This document shows positions 22,696 to 34,700 of a stretch of DNA of 64,000 nucleotides, in pieces. The DNA comes from Chrysogorgia sp. JL179-B06 (Eukaryota; Cnidaria; Anthozoa; Scleralcyonacea; Chrysogorgiidae), in NCBI GenBank assembly GCA_035772405.1, contig JAYKKM010000191.1, forward strand, positions 1,695,001 to 1,759,000, given 5' to 3'. The position numbers were made by a program, and so were the translations under genes. Every line of letters starts with the position of its first letter. Within the stretch, counting starts at the first letter, position 1. The notes below the pieces were generated by a model. The model saw only the letters and a program-made list of their open reading frames with translations. It searched no databases and was not told the origin of the DNA.

Positions 22696-23115
22696 ATTGA
22701 TATATGAGAGGATTTAATATTGTAAAATACATATATTGAAAAAGTGACTGCCCCAACCGGGAATCGAACCCTGGTCTCCGATTGGCGCTCTGATCTTTGA
22801 GCTAATGAGACGCCGTAGGAACAGTCAGTGATTTTTCGATATACATACTAAATTCGCCGCATTCACTTAACACCAACAGACAGACATCGCATCTAACCAT
22901 AATGTGGAGAAAGGCCTCTCGAGCGCACTTCCCAAAGTAGCGAAGCGATACACAATTTATTGTATACAGAGGGCTATAATAATAATTAATTGATATATGA
23001 GAGGATTTAATATTGTTAAATACATATATCTCATTAGCTCAAAGGTCAGAGCGTCGAAACGTTGATTCGGAGACCAGGGTTCGATTACCGGTTGGGGCAG
23101 TCACTTTTACCATAC
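22696..23115. mobile_element. Two tRNA-derived SINE copies, head to head
   Basis: On the minus strand, about 22,826-22,745 reads TTAGCTCAAAGATCAGAG (A box) and GGGTTCGATTCCCGG (B box). On the plus strand, about 23,030-23,105 reads the same head with A box TTAGCTCAAAGGTCAGAG and B box GGTTCGATTACC. Both are accompanied by GATATATGAGAGGATTTAAT, which here is in direct orientation (about 22,700 and 22,990), so the two heads were not made by simple inversion of one block. They are SINE heads, not functional tRNAs: the acceptor stem does not close. Confidence 0.6.
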
Positions 23116-23147
23116 AGTACTGCCTAGACTGATAACCTCACACTGCG

Positions 23148-23253
23148 GTTAACGTTGCGGTCATTGAGCGGTGAGGTTGCGGTGGATTAGCGGTGATCCG
23201 TTGCGGTGGATTAGCGGTCAATTGGCGGTGAGGTTGCGGTGGATTAGCGGTCG
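23148..23253 (+). repeat. GGTTGCGGTGGATTAGCGGT tandem repeat
   Basis: Three to four copies of a 20-45 bp composite unit built from GAGGTTGCGGTGGATTAGCG with variable spacer, in one orientation. No open frame is conserved across units. Confidence 0.8.
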
Positions 23254-23259
23254 ATAAAA

Positions 23260-23999
23260 CCAACCTCATGAGAAAAACTACGGTCGAATAAACACTTCGG
23301 GTTCCGACCTTGTCCGCGCTGGTGTCAATAACAGGCTTGACCTGACAAGTTTTATCAAAGGAGAAGCATTTATTTTCAAAAACGATCTGATTATTCGATA
23401 AAAATGAACAACAGAGATTACATTATTAGTTTAAGCTTTCGTCTCTGACAGTATATGCCGCACTCCAAAATCAAATATTACCGTCTCGGTGTAAAAAGTA
23501 GAGTGCTGTGTAAACAGCGGACTTTTGATTTGAAACCAACCAGTGACTTTGTGATTATTATGAATGAATGAATAGTTTTCGCGTGGGGTACAATGTCCTT
23601 CAAAGGTTTTGCGTTAAAGACACAGTCGGCGTTTGGAATATGGTTTGGAGTTGTAGTTTGTGGCAAATGGCACCACCATGCAAGGTCCAAAGTCACGATC
23701 TGTCGGTTTTAGTTTACTTTCAGACAATTAGAAGTTCCGCATAAAACTAAGCATATAAATGTCGAACTACCAACGAATAACGAAAAAGTGAACTGCCGAG
23801 ATTTTTGCAACTAAAACCCCGTTACGTTTGGAAGGTAACCGGTCGGTTTCGCTACAACCTAGTCCTATATAGAGTCAGTTCGCCACGCAAATAAAGTCAG
23901 TTCGCTACACACATAAAGGGAAAGCGGAATATATATCACGGAAAGCGCGTTGGCGATGCCGATGGACGGTATCTTTGTGAGTCATCACTTATTGTTGTA
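23260..23999. other. Non-coding left flank of the palindrome
   Basis: No gene is supported. At about 23,490 the words AAAAAGTAGAGTGCTG resemble the Penelope-type fragment at 3,077. GGAAAGCGCGTTGGCGATG near 23,940 resembles GGAAGCGCGCGTTGGCGATG at about 36,153 on the other side of the palindrome, in the same orientation. Confidence 0.45.
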
Positions 24000-24429
24000 C
24001 AGGGTGTCCCAAAAAAGGCTACTTTTCAAATTCAAATGAGCGTGTTAATTTAAACAACCTATTGTGTTCAATGTCAAAGGGGTTTTAGTGCATGCACACA
24101 CGGGTGATTAAGAATAACTTCAAGTCTGCGTTTGGAAAGCGTTCTGCAGAAGCGTTTTGTATTTCAAAAGCGATAATAGTATAGGGAAGAGCGGTTCTGA
24201 GTCGGGTGGTGCGGGTGGTGCTTTTGCACCACCCATGACATCACTATTTCTAAGTATATGTTAATTTATTCATGGCAACAGCGTTTATTATGTGACCTAG
24301 CAACGTGGGCGAGAACAAGCATGGTCAAACGCTAATTTGTATGCTAATTTTTCGTATTAGCGGTGTTTATTATATAATTTATTCATGTTAGCAGTGTTTA
24401 TTATATAGCCTAGCAACTAATTAGGCAAT

Positions 24430-24583
24430 AATGAACATGCCCAACCGACGTCATACTACGCATGCGCACTATTTTCATCTAACCACATGCGGTAAAGGAA
24501 GAGCATTGACATATAATCCCACAATTTCGTCAGAAATTTTCACAATCGTTTGGAGTCTTTGGGTCTTGTTTGTTTAATATAGA
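24430..24583 (+). promoter_or_regulatory. Possible promoter of PolB copy 1
   Basis: The 150 bp before the ATG contain CGACGTCA (24,447-24,454, CRE-like) and GCATGCGC (24,460-24,467), which resembles the core of an NRF1-type site. The same words stand before copy 2 on the minus strand. No TATA box is well placed. This is inference from short motifs. Confidence 0.25.
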
Positions 24584-27500
24584 ATGGCTCACATATGCGA
24601 AGCTTGCTCAAAGAGTTTTACCCAGCTGAGGAGTTTGAACCGTCACAAGAAAACCTCTCACGACACAAAGAGATTTTTGTGCGAATGCTGTAATGAATCG
24701 TTTACACGTCAAGATGCTCTGAAACGACACGAACGAAAACATCAAGAAGCGATTACCCATACCTGTGGTAATTGCTTAAAGGAATTTTACCGTCGGGATA
24801 AATTCATCGAGCATACGGTTTACTGCGAAGAGAATACTCACAGAAAACCAGAGGGGGCCGATAACATACCTAGCCCGAAGAAGCAGAAGGTCGATGAACA
24901 GACCGGTGCAGGAGAAGTGGAGAAGCCTCAGGAAGATGATGATGACCCCTGTCAGCTAACATCTGCCTTTAAAGACTCCCTGAAGAAGGTTGAACTCAAG
25001 CCACGAAAAAATCAGAAACATGACATGTCGCAATTTCTACGCGGTAAATCCAAACCGGTCTTGAATCGTTTATCAAAAGAGTTGAAGGAGAAGAAAGGTC
25101 TCAAATGGTTCATTAGCGTCAAAGTGCGATTTGTGAAACCTAAACCAAATGGCGAAGATCTAGTCGCTGTACCACACTTTCGTAGTCTATGCCTGACAAC
25201 TGTGAATGATCATGAACTTGAAAGTCAACTACGAGAAGTCAACCAAAAAGTCTCTCAATCGCTAGCTATCTATCAGAAAGAAGGAAGTGGTTGGGTGCTA
25301 GACGAAATCCTTCATCTAGATTTAAACATGGTTCATTGTACCCCGCTCAGAGGTTCGAGTTACATACCATTACCAAAGAAACTAAAGAACAAGAAAGGCA
25401 TCATTAACGTCAAGAATTCCGACAATAAGTGTTTCATGTGGTCGATTCTCGCAGCCCTCCATCCTGTTGAATTGAGAAAAAAACCCGAAAGACTCCACCA
25501 CTATCGGGATTTTAAAGATGAACTTAACTTCGACGGAATTGAGTTTCCTGTCACCGTTGACAAAGTTGGCAAATTTGAACGTCAAAACAATATTTCGGTT
25601 AACGTATTTGGTTTTGAAGATGTGCTGTTTCCAATCTACATCACAAAAGAACGCTTTAAACACTCACGTTAATCTACTGCTATTCTCCCAAGAAACCAGT
25701 ACGAGACACTATTGCCTTATTAAAGATTTGAATAAATTACTCTATGACCAGAATCGTCGTAAGGCTCGAATGTTTTATTGTCGTTATTGCCTGCACGGAT
25801 TTATCCGAGAAGATCTGCTACAAGACCACGAACCTCACTGCTGTCAACATGGTCCACAATGCATTGAGCTCCCGAGCGAAGATAACGCAGCGCTTTTCTT
25901 TAAAGAATATCATAAACAATTAAAAGTGCCTTTTGTCATTTATGCTGATTTCGAGAGTTTAAACAACCAAGATCGACTCGGCAGCACAGAACCCAGGAAA
26001 ATCTTCCACTGAGAAGTATCAGCGCCATCAACCTTGCGGATTTTCCTACGTGGTTGTTTCCGAAGTAGAGCGATATTCTAAGCCTCCTGTCTTGTATCGT
26101 GGCGAGGACGCTGTCGACAAGTTTCTGGAGTGCTTGGAGACCGAACAGCAATATATTCAAGAGAAACTTGAGTTTATCGAACCCATGCGAATCGAGAACG
26201 AAGAAGAACAGATGTTTCAAGATGCTACCAACTGCCATATTTGTGGGTTTGAATTGGGAGCCGATCGTGTTCGAGATCATTGTCACCTTACTGGAAAGTA
26301 TCGCGGAGCCGCACATAATGACTGCAATTTAAACTATAGTTTTACCGGACGAATACCTGTCATTCTTCACAATCTACGCGGCTACGATTCTCATCTAATC
26401 ATGCAAGGACTTGGTAATCTCAAGGACAAGAAAATTAACTGTATGCAGAACAACACAGAAAAGTACATTTCGTTTTCTATCGATAATTTAGACTTCATCG
26501 ATTCTCTGCAATTCATGAACGCATCACTCGACAAGCTGGTTTCAAACCTTTCCAAGGACGGTGCCGACAAGTTTTCCACCCTCCAGAAACACATCGAGAA
26601 TGATAAGATATCACTGCTGTTGAGAAAAGGTGTCTACCCCTATACGACTACATGGATTGTATGCAGAGATTTAATGAGAGATGTCTACCGCCCAAATAAT
26701 AATTTTATAGCATTTTAAATGATGAAGAGATCTCTGATGTTGACTACGACCACGCGACGCGTGTCTTTGATTGTTTCAACTGTCAGAACATGGGTGATTA
26801 TCATGATTTATATACCTCATGTCCGATGTCCTGCTCCTTGCCGATGTCTTTGAGAACTTCCGAAATGTCTGCCTGAAAGCGTATAACTTGGATCCTTGTC
26901 ACTTCTATACAAGCCCCGGTTTAGCCTGGCAAGCCTGTCTCAAAATGACTGATGTCGAACTTGAACTCTTAACAGACCCGGATATGTACTTATTTATTGA
27001 AGAAGGCCTTCGCGGTGGAATTTCCATGATCAGCAATCGTTTCAGCAAAGCTAACAACCCATATGTGTCCGAGCACGATCCCAAACAAGAAACGTCATAT
27101 GTGATGTACCTCGACGCCAACAATCTATATGGATGGGGTATGTCACAACCTCTACCAACTGGTGAGTTCGACTGGCTGACCGAACAAGAAATTTCCACAC
27201 TCAACGTCGAAGGAATTCCAGACGATGACGAACAAGGCTATATTTTAGAAGTTGACCTCTGTTATCCCAAAGAATTACACGATTTACATAACGATTACCC
27301 TTTGGCACCCGAGAGAATGAAGATTTCAGTTGAGATGTTATCGCCCTACTGTCAAGAATTGTCCAAAGATTTAAACCTTGGTAGTGCAGCTGTTCCCAAG
27401 TTAGTTCCGAACCTCCAAGACAAGACAAATTACGTTGTTCACTACCGTAATCTAAAGCAATACCTAGCACTGGGCATGAAGTTGACTAAGATCCACAAAG

Positions 27501-28392
27501 TGTTGGTGTTTCAACAGAGTCCATGGTTGAAATCCTACATTGATTTCAACACCGAAAAGCGAAAGCATGCAGCTAACGACTTCGAGAAAGATTTTTTCAA
27601 ACTAATGAACAACTCCGTGTTTGGTAACACCATGGAAAATTTGAGAAAGAGAGTCAATGTAAAGCTGGTCAACGCGATAAGGCGAAGTTGTCCAAATTAG
27701 CTGCTTCTCCATCCTTTGATTCCTTCCGTATCTTTTCTGAAGATCTAGCTGCAGTGAATATGAGAAAGACTAAACTTTACTTGAATCGTCCAATTTACGT
27801 CGGATTCACCATTTTGGATCTCTCGAAAGTACTCATGTATGAATTTCACTATGAGTATATGAAGAGAAAGTACGACTCCAACGCGAAACTTCTATTTACA
27901 GACACAGACAGTATTTGCTATGAAGTGAAAACGAAAGATATTTATCAAGATATGTTACAAGATGTTGACTTATTTGACACATCTGAATATAACAGCAACC
28001 ATCCACTGCATAGCACAAGAAACAAGAAAGTACTTGGAAAGATGAAAGATGAAACACATGGGATTCGCATTGAAGAGTTTGTTGGTCTTCGATCAAAGAT
28101 GTACTCAATTATATACACAGAGAATAACAAACCAGTAGAGAAGAAGACGGCGAAAGGAATCAAGAAATCTGTGACCAAACGACAAATCCGTCATGCGAGT
28201 TATAGAGATTGTCTGTTGGAGAAGAAACAGACAATGGCGTCTATGAACCAAATACGCAGCGAAAATCATCAGATTTACTCAGTTAAATTAAACAAGATCA
28301 GTCTAAGTCCATATGATGATAAACGCTATATTTTAGATAATGGCACAGACACTCTAGCTCATGGGCATTGGAAAATTAAACAATCGAAATAA
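24584..28392 (+). pseudogene. Protein-primed family B DNA polymerase, copy 1 (broken)
   Basis: The gene begins at an ATG followed by three C2H2/C2HC-type fingers. It then passes a basic linker, a conserved region with NVKNSDNKCFMWSI, the exonuclease motif I YADFESL, an endonuclease VII-like block (CHICGF..., DHCHLTGKYRGAAH), exonuclease II HNLRGYDSH, and exonuclease III near SDVLLLADVF. Polymerase motifs A (YLDANNLYG), B (NNSVFGNTMENL) and C (DTDS) follow. Domain order fits protein-primed PolB of Polinton, adintovirus or related linear elements. It is broken in at least six places. Four breaks are private: single-base gains near 25,660 and 25,965, and 2 bp gains near 26,640 and 27,672. Two are shared with copy 2: a stop at about 26,699 and a shift near 26,815. 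The latter makes the downstream frame open at 26,819. A polyadenylation signal follows at 28,476. It is not expected to be functional. Confidence 0.85.
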
Positions 28393-28475
28393 CTTACGAA
28401 TCTATAATTATACTTTTGTGTGTAGTAGCTTTATTAGAAAAAATGTCATAGTATTAAACCAATTTTTTTTCCCTG

Positions 28476-28481
28476 AATAAA
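28476..28481 (+). terminator. Polyadenylation signal after PolB copy 1
   Basis: AATAAA 84 bp after the stop codon, followed by a T-rich stretch. The mirror-image signal follows copy 2. Confidence 0.6.
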
Positions 28482-28499
28482 GTGTTTTGCATTTCTTTA

Positions 28500-30084
28500 T
28501 GACTTATTTCATATTAGTACTCATAAGAGAATGAATATAAATATTATTTTATCGACAAAATCGACGCCTAGGGACACTTTGAGAGTGTTTTAGGGGAATT
28601 CGGGTGTTCTTGGGAGTGTATTGGGTAGGAGATTTACAGTAAGCTAAGCATTCAAGCAAATAGATTAAACATTCACCGTATTTGCGTAGAGATAGAACCG
28701 AACCACGATGACCGTATTATAGCCTGATATGTTTTAATATATTTTTATATATTGTTAATACATTAATACATTGTTAACGTGATAAAATAAGGGAATTCTA
28801 TGAGGAAAAAACCCTTTGGAAAGCAGTGCGAAGAACTGTTGAAGAACTAAAATATATTGACTTGGAACACGTTAACGTAAAGCGGTTTCAAGGTAAAACA
28901 TTGCTAGGCAAACTCTATTACTTGTAATAAATTCTTCATACGGCTGGTATTTGAATATATTACCAAAACGCACATGACAGGGACAAAAGAAAAAGGTTAT
29001 TAATGATCATCAAGGGTTTAAACTGTCAAACGTCAATAGCAGACGATAAAATTACAAATCAGTAGAAATAACTTGCCGAGTAATCCGAATGCCATTTATC
29101 AGGAGACGAAAATAACGAGTAAATGAGTAGACTTTTTAAATGAGTAGTTGTTGTTTGTTGTTGTTTTTTTTTGGGGGGGATATGGGGGTGAATGAGGAGA
29201 CGATATAAATTTTTGAAACGGAACTTTTATCAAATAAAAATCCCTCCGGGACACATTCGTCCTTGAGAATCAAACGTAATTTAGTTGTTACTAACACGCT
29301 GAACGCTAAGTGTACATCATGCCTCGGAAGCACAATAACCCCAAACGCCCCCCCCCCCCCCCCCCCCCCCGAAAACATATCAAATACCCACCCCCCGAAA
29401 ACACCCCAAATGGCCCGGCAGACCTTTTTCGTGACCTTATGGCTCGTTTGACAAATACGGGAAGCAGTGTGAGCAACTATTGGCATTGCTTTCAAAGCGT
29501 TGCCAGGCCAACTTATCCTACGACCGATATTTGCATATTTCGCCTGAAAGCATGTGTAGAAACAAGGGCACTTATAGAGATATATAAAACCTTATTAATA
29601 GGCGACACAAATATAGAGTTAAAAAAATATTTATATCAGTTACAAACGTATACATATTTTTCAACGTTTACTTTAACGGGGCATACCTAACAGAAACTAA
29701 TTAGCATTTTTTAGCCGTTTTATTAAATATTCAGTGTGAGGTACGGAAGTAATTATATCTAAGCCTCTTTCACCTTTACGATCCCTAACCCTAGTCTCGT
29801 GTACCCTTGGGACCCCCATCGTATACTTAGGCCTCGCTCTGTGTGTGTATTAGGCCCGTTTATGCCCTATCTGGCCTTATTTGGCCCGATAAGGCCTTTT
29901 GGCCCGTTGGTGGGAGGGAGTTTATGCGGTCATCGCGCCTCCTTCACGCTATTCAGCGTTCGATTGAACCTGTGTTTTCACCGCATCTACAAAGAGACAA
30001 TGTTTCCAGACAGGAGAAGCTGAAGTATACCTCTAAGAGTTTTAAATTGGTTTACTTCAACGGCTTTACTTCATAGAGAACGAC
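28500..30084. other. Non-coding inner part of left arm
   Basis: No conserved gene. A poly-C run (29,348-29,370) lies in open frames that therefore read as poly-Pro. Near the axis, GGCCTTATTTGGCCCGATAA and similar GGCC-rich words occur. An open frame of about 75 codons at 29,799-30,023 is mirrored at 30,146-30,370, but it has no domain and its conservation is explained by the palindrome alone. Confidence 0.6.
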
Positions 30085-30107
30085 GTCGTTCTCTATGAAG
30101 TAAAGCC
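30062..30107. repeat. Palindrome axis
   Basis: GGCTTTACTTCATAGAGAAC runs into its own exact complement through CGACGTCG with no unpaired base. This is the junction of the two arms. Confidence 0.9.
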
Positions 30108-31680
30108 GTTGAAGTAAACCAATTTAAAACTCTTAGAGGTATACTTCAGCTTCTCCTGTCTGGAAACATTGTCTCTTTGTAGATGCGGTGAAAACACAGG
30201 TTCAATCGAACGCTGAATAGCGTGAAGGGGGCGCGATGACCGCATAAACTCCCTCCCACCAACGGGCCAAAAGGCCTTATCGGGCCAAATAAGGCCAGAT
30301 AGGGCATAAACGGGCCTAATACACACACAGAGCGCCGCCTAAGTATACGATGGGGGTCCCAAGGGTACACGAGACTAGGGTTAGGGATCGTAAAGGTGAA
30401 AGAGGCTTAGATATAATTACTTCCGTACCTCACACTGAATATTTAATAAAACGGCTAAAAAATGCTAATTAGTTTCTGTTAGGTATGCCCCGTTAAAGTA
30501 AACGTTGAAAAATATGTATACGTTTGTAACTGATATAAATATTTTTTAACTCTATATTTGTGTCGAGTATTAATAAGGTTTTATATATCTCTATAAGTGC
30601 CCTTGTTTCTACACATGCTTTCAGGCGAAATATGCAAATATCGGTCGTAGGATAAGTTGGCCTGGCAACGCTTTGAAAGCAATGCCAATAGTTGCTCACA
30701 GTGCTTCCCGTATTTGTCAAACGAGCCATAAGGTCACTAAAAAGGTCCGCCGGGCCATTTGGGGTGTTTTCGGGGGGGGGGACATTTGATATGTTTTCGG
30801 GGGGGGGGGGGGCGTTTGGGGTTATTGTGCTTCCGAGGCATGATGCACACTAAACGTTTGGCGTGTTAGTAACAACTAAATTACGTTTGATCCTCAAGGA
30901 CGAATGTGTCCCGGAGGGATTTTTATTTGATAAAAGTTCCGTTTCAAAAATTTATATCGTCTCCTCATTCACCCCCATATCCCCCCCCAAAAAAAAACAA
31001 CAACAAACAACAACTACTCATTTAAAAAGTCTACTCATTTACTCGTTATTTTCGTCTCCTGATAAATGGCATTCGGATTACTCGGCAAGTTATTTCTACT
31101 GATTTGTAATTTTATCGTCTGCTATTGACGTTTGACAGTTTAAACCCTTGATGATCATTAATAACCTTTTTTCTTTTGTCCCTGTCATGTGCGTTTTGGT
31201 AATATATTCAAATACCAGCCGTATGAAGAATTTATTACAAGTAATAGAGTTTGCCTAGCAATGTTTTACCTTGAAACCGCTTTACGTTAACGTGTTCCAA
31301 GTCAATATATTTTAGTTCTTCAACAGTTCTTCGCACTGCTTTCCAAAGGGTTTTTTCCTCATAGAATTCCCTTATTTTATCACGTTAACAATGTATTAAT
31401 GTATTAACAATATATAAAAATATATTAAAACATATCAGGCTATAATACGGTCATCGTGGTTCGGTTCTATCTCTACGCAAATACGGTGAATGTTTAATCT
31501 ATTTGCTTGAATGCTTAGCTTACTGTAAATCTCCTACCCAATACACTCCCAAGAACACCCGAATTCCCCTAAAACACTCTCAAAGTGTCCCTAGGCGTCG
31601 ATTTTGTCGATAAAATAATATTTATATTCATTCTCTTATGAGTACTAATATGAAATAAGTCATAAAGAAATGCAAAACAC
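30085..31680. other. Non-coding inner part of right arm
   Basis: Mirror of 28,500-30,084. Differences from the left arm include substitutions (for example at GTCGAGTATTAAT near 30,561) and shorter homopolymers. No gene. Confidence 0.6.
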
Positions 31681-31686
31681 TTTATT
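31681..31686 (-). terminator. Polyadenylation signal after PolB copy 2
   Basis: AATAAA on the minus strand, 85 bp after the stop of the copy-2 reading frame. Confidence 0.6.
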
Positions 31687-31770
31687 CAGGGAAAAAAAAA
31701 TTGGTTTAATACTATGACATTTTTTCTAATAAAGCTACTACACACAAAAGTATAATTATAGATTCGTAAG

Positions 31771-34700
31771 TTATTTCGATTGTTTAATTTTCCAATGCCC
31801 ATGAGCTAGAGTGTCTGTGCCATTATCTAAAATATAGCGTTTATCATCATATGGACTTAGACTGATCTTGTTTAATTTAACTGAGTAAATCTGATGATTT
31901 TCGCTGCGTATTTGGTTCATAGACGCCATTGTCTGTTTCTTCTCCAACAGACAATCTCTATAACTCGCATGACGGATTTGTCGTTTGGTCACAGATTTCT
32001 TGATTCCTTTCGCCGTCTTCTTCTCTACTGGTTTGTTATTCTCTGTGTATATAATTGAGTACATCTTTGATCGAAGACCAACAAACTCTTCAATGCGAAT
32101 CCCATGTCTTTCATCTTTCATCTTTCCAAGTACTTTCTTGTTTCTTGTGCTATGCAGTGGATGGTTGCTGTTATATTCAGATGTGTCAAATAAGTCAACA
32201 TCTTGTAACATATCTTGATAAATATCTTTCGTTTTCACTTCATAGCAAATACTGTCTGTGTCTGTAAATAGAAGTTTCGCGTTGGAGTCGTACTTTCTCT
32301 TCATATACTCATAGTGAAATTCATACATGAGTACTTTCGAGAGATCCAAAATGGTGAATCCGACGTAAATTGGACGATTCAAGTAAAGTTTAGTCTTTCT
32401 CATATTCACTGCAGCTAGATCTTCAGAAAAGATACGGAAGGAATCAAAGGATGGAGAAGCAGCTAATTTGGACAACTTCGCCTTATCGTTGACCAGCTTT
32501 ACATTGACTCTCTTTCTCAAATTTTCCATGGTGTTACCAAACACGGAGTTGTTCATTAGTTTGAAAAAATCTTTCTCGAAGTCGTTAGCTGCATGCTTTC
32601 GCTTTTCGGTGTTGAAATCAATGTAGGATTTCAACCATGGACTCTGTTGAAACACCAACACTTTGTGGATCTTAGTCAACTTCATGCCCAGTGCTAGGTA
32701 TTGCTTTAGATTACGGTAGTGAACAACGTAATTTGTCTTGTCTTGGAGGTTCGGAACTAACTTGGGAACAGCTGCACTACCAAGGTTTAAATCTTTGGAC
32801 AATTCTTGACAGTAGGGCGATAACATCTCAACTGAAATCTTCATTCTCTCGGGTGCCAAAGGGTAATCGTTATGTAAATCGTGTAATTCTTTGGGATAAC
32901 AGAGGTCAACTTCTAAAATATAGCCTTGTTCGTCATCGTCTGGAATTCCTTCGACGTTGAGTGTGGAAATTTCTTGTTCGGTCAGCCAGTCGAACTCACC
33001 AGTTGGTAGAGGTTGTGACATACCCCATCCATATAGATTGTTGGCGTCGAGGTACATCACATATGACGTTTCTTGTTTGGGATCGTGCTCGGACACATAT
33101 GGGTTGTTAGCTTTGCTGAAACGATTGCTGATCATGGAAATTCCACCGCGAAGGCCTTCTTCAATAAATAAGTACATATCCGGGTCTGTTAAGAGTTCAA
33201 GTTCGACATCAGTCATTTTGAGACAGGCTTGCCAGGCTAAACCGGGGCTTGTATAGAAGTGACAAGGATCCAAGTTATACGCTTTCAGGCAGACATTTCG
33301 GAAGTTTTCAAAGACATCGGCAAGGAGCAGGACATCGGACATGAGGTATATAAATCATGATAATCACCCATGTTCTGACAGTTGAAACAATCAAAGACAC
33401 GCGTCGCGTGGTCGTAGTCAACATCAGAGATCTCTTCATCATTTAAAATGCTATAAAATTATTCTTTGGGCGGTAGACATCTCTCATTAAATCTCTGCAT
33501 ACAATCCATGTAGTCGTAGGGGTAGACACCTTTTCTCAACAGCAGTGATATCTTATCATTCTCGATGTGTTTCTGGAGGGTGGAAAACTTGTCGGCACCG
33601 TCCTTGGAAAGGTTTGAAACCAGCTTGTCGAGTGATGCGTTCATGAATTGCAGAGAATCGATGAAGTCTAAATTATCGATAGAAAACGAAATGTACTTTT
33701 CTGTGTTGTTCTGGATACAGTTAATTTTCTTGTCCTTGAGATTACCAAGTCCTTGCATGATTAGATGAGAATCGTAGCCGCGTAGATTGTGAAGAATGAC
33801 AGGTATTCGTCCGGTAAAACTATAGTTTAAATTGCAGTCATTATGTGCGGCTCCGCGATACTTTCCAGTAAGGTGACAATGATCTCGAACACGATCGGCT
33901 CCCAATTCAAACCCACAAATATGGCAGTTGGTAGCATCTTGAAACATCTGTTCTTCTTCGTTCTCGATTCGCATGGGTTCGATAAACTCAAGTTTCTCTT
34001 GAATATATTGCTGTTCGGTCTCCAAGCACTCCAGAAACTTGTCGACAGCGTCCTCGCCACGATACAAGACAGGAGGCTTAGAATATCGCTCTACTTCGGA
34101 AACAACCACGTAGGAAAATCCGCAAGGTTGATGGCGCTGATACTTCTCAGTGGAAGATTTTCCTGGGTTCTGTGCTGCCGAGTCGATCTTGGTTGTTAAA
34201 CTCTCGAAATCAGCATAAATGACAAAAGGCACTTTTAATTGTTTATGATATTCTTTAAAGAAAAGCGCTGCGTTATCTTCGCTCGGGAGCTCAATGCATT
34301 GTGGACCATGTTGACAGCAGTGAGGTTCGTGGTCTTGTAGCAGATCTTCTCGGATAAATCCGTGCAGGCAATAACGACAATAAAACATTCGAGCCTTACG
34401 ACGATTCTGGTCATAGAGTAATTTATTCAAATCTTTAATAAGGCAATAGTGTCTCGTACTGGTTTCTTGGGAGAATAGCAGTAGATTAACGTGAGTGTTA
34501 AAGCGTTCTTTTGTGATGTAGATTGGAAACAGCACATCTTCAAAACCAAATACGTTAACCGAAATATTGTTTTGACGTTCAAATTTGCCAACTTTGTCAA
34601 CGGTGACAGGAAACTCAATTCCGTCGAAGTTAAGTTCATCTTTAAAATCCCGATAGTGGTGGAGTCTTTCGGGTTTTTTTCTCAATTCAACAGGATGGAG

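Noticed and set aside
23148..23253. CRISPR-like array
   Set aside because: Irregular unit and spacer lengths, eukaryotic context and no cas genes.
25382..26594. Antisense frames inside PolB copy 1 and the mirror set in copy 2
   Set aside because: Shadows of the polymerase frame; their apparent conservation comes from the palindrome.
29799..30370. About 75-codon frames mirrored on both sides of the axis
   Set aside because: No domain, and conservation in both arms is automatic in a recent palindrome.
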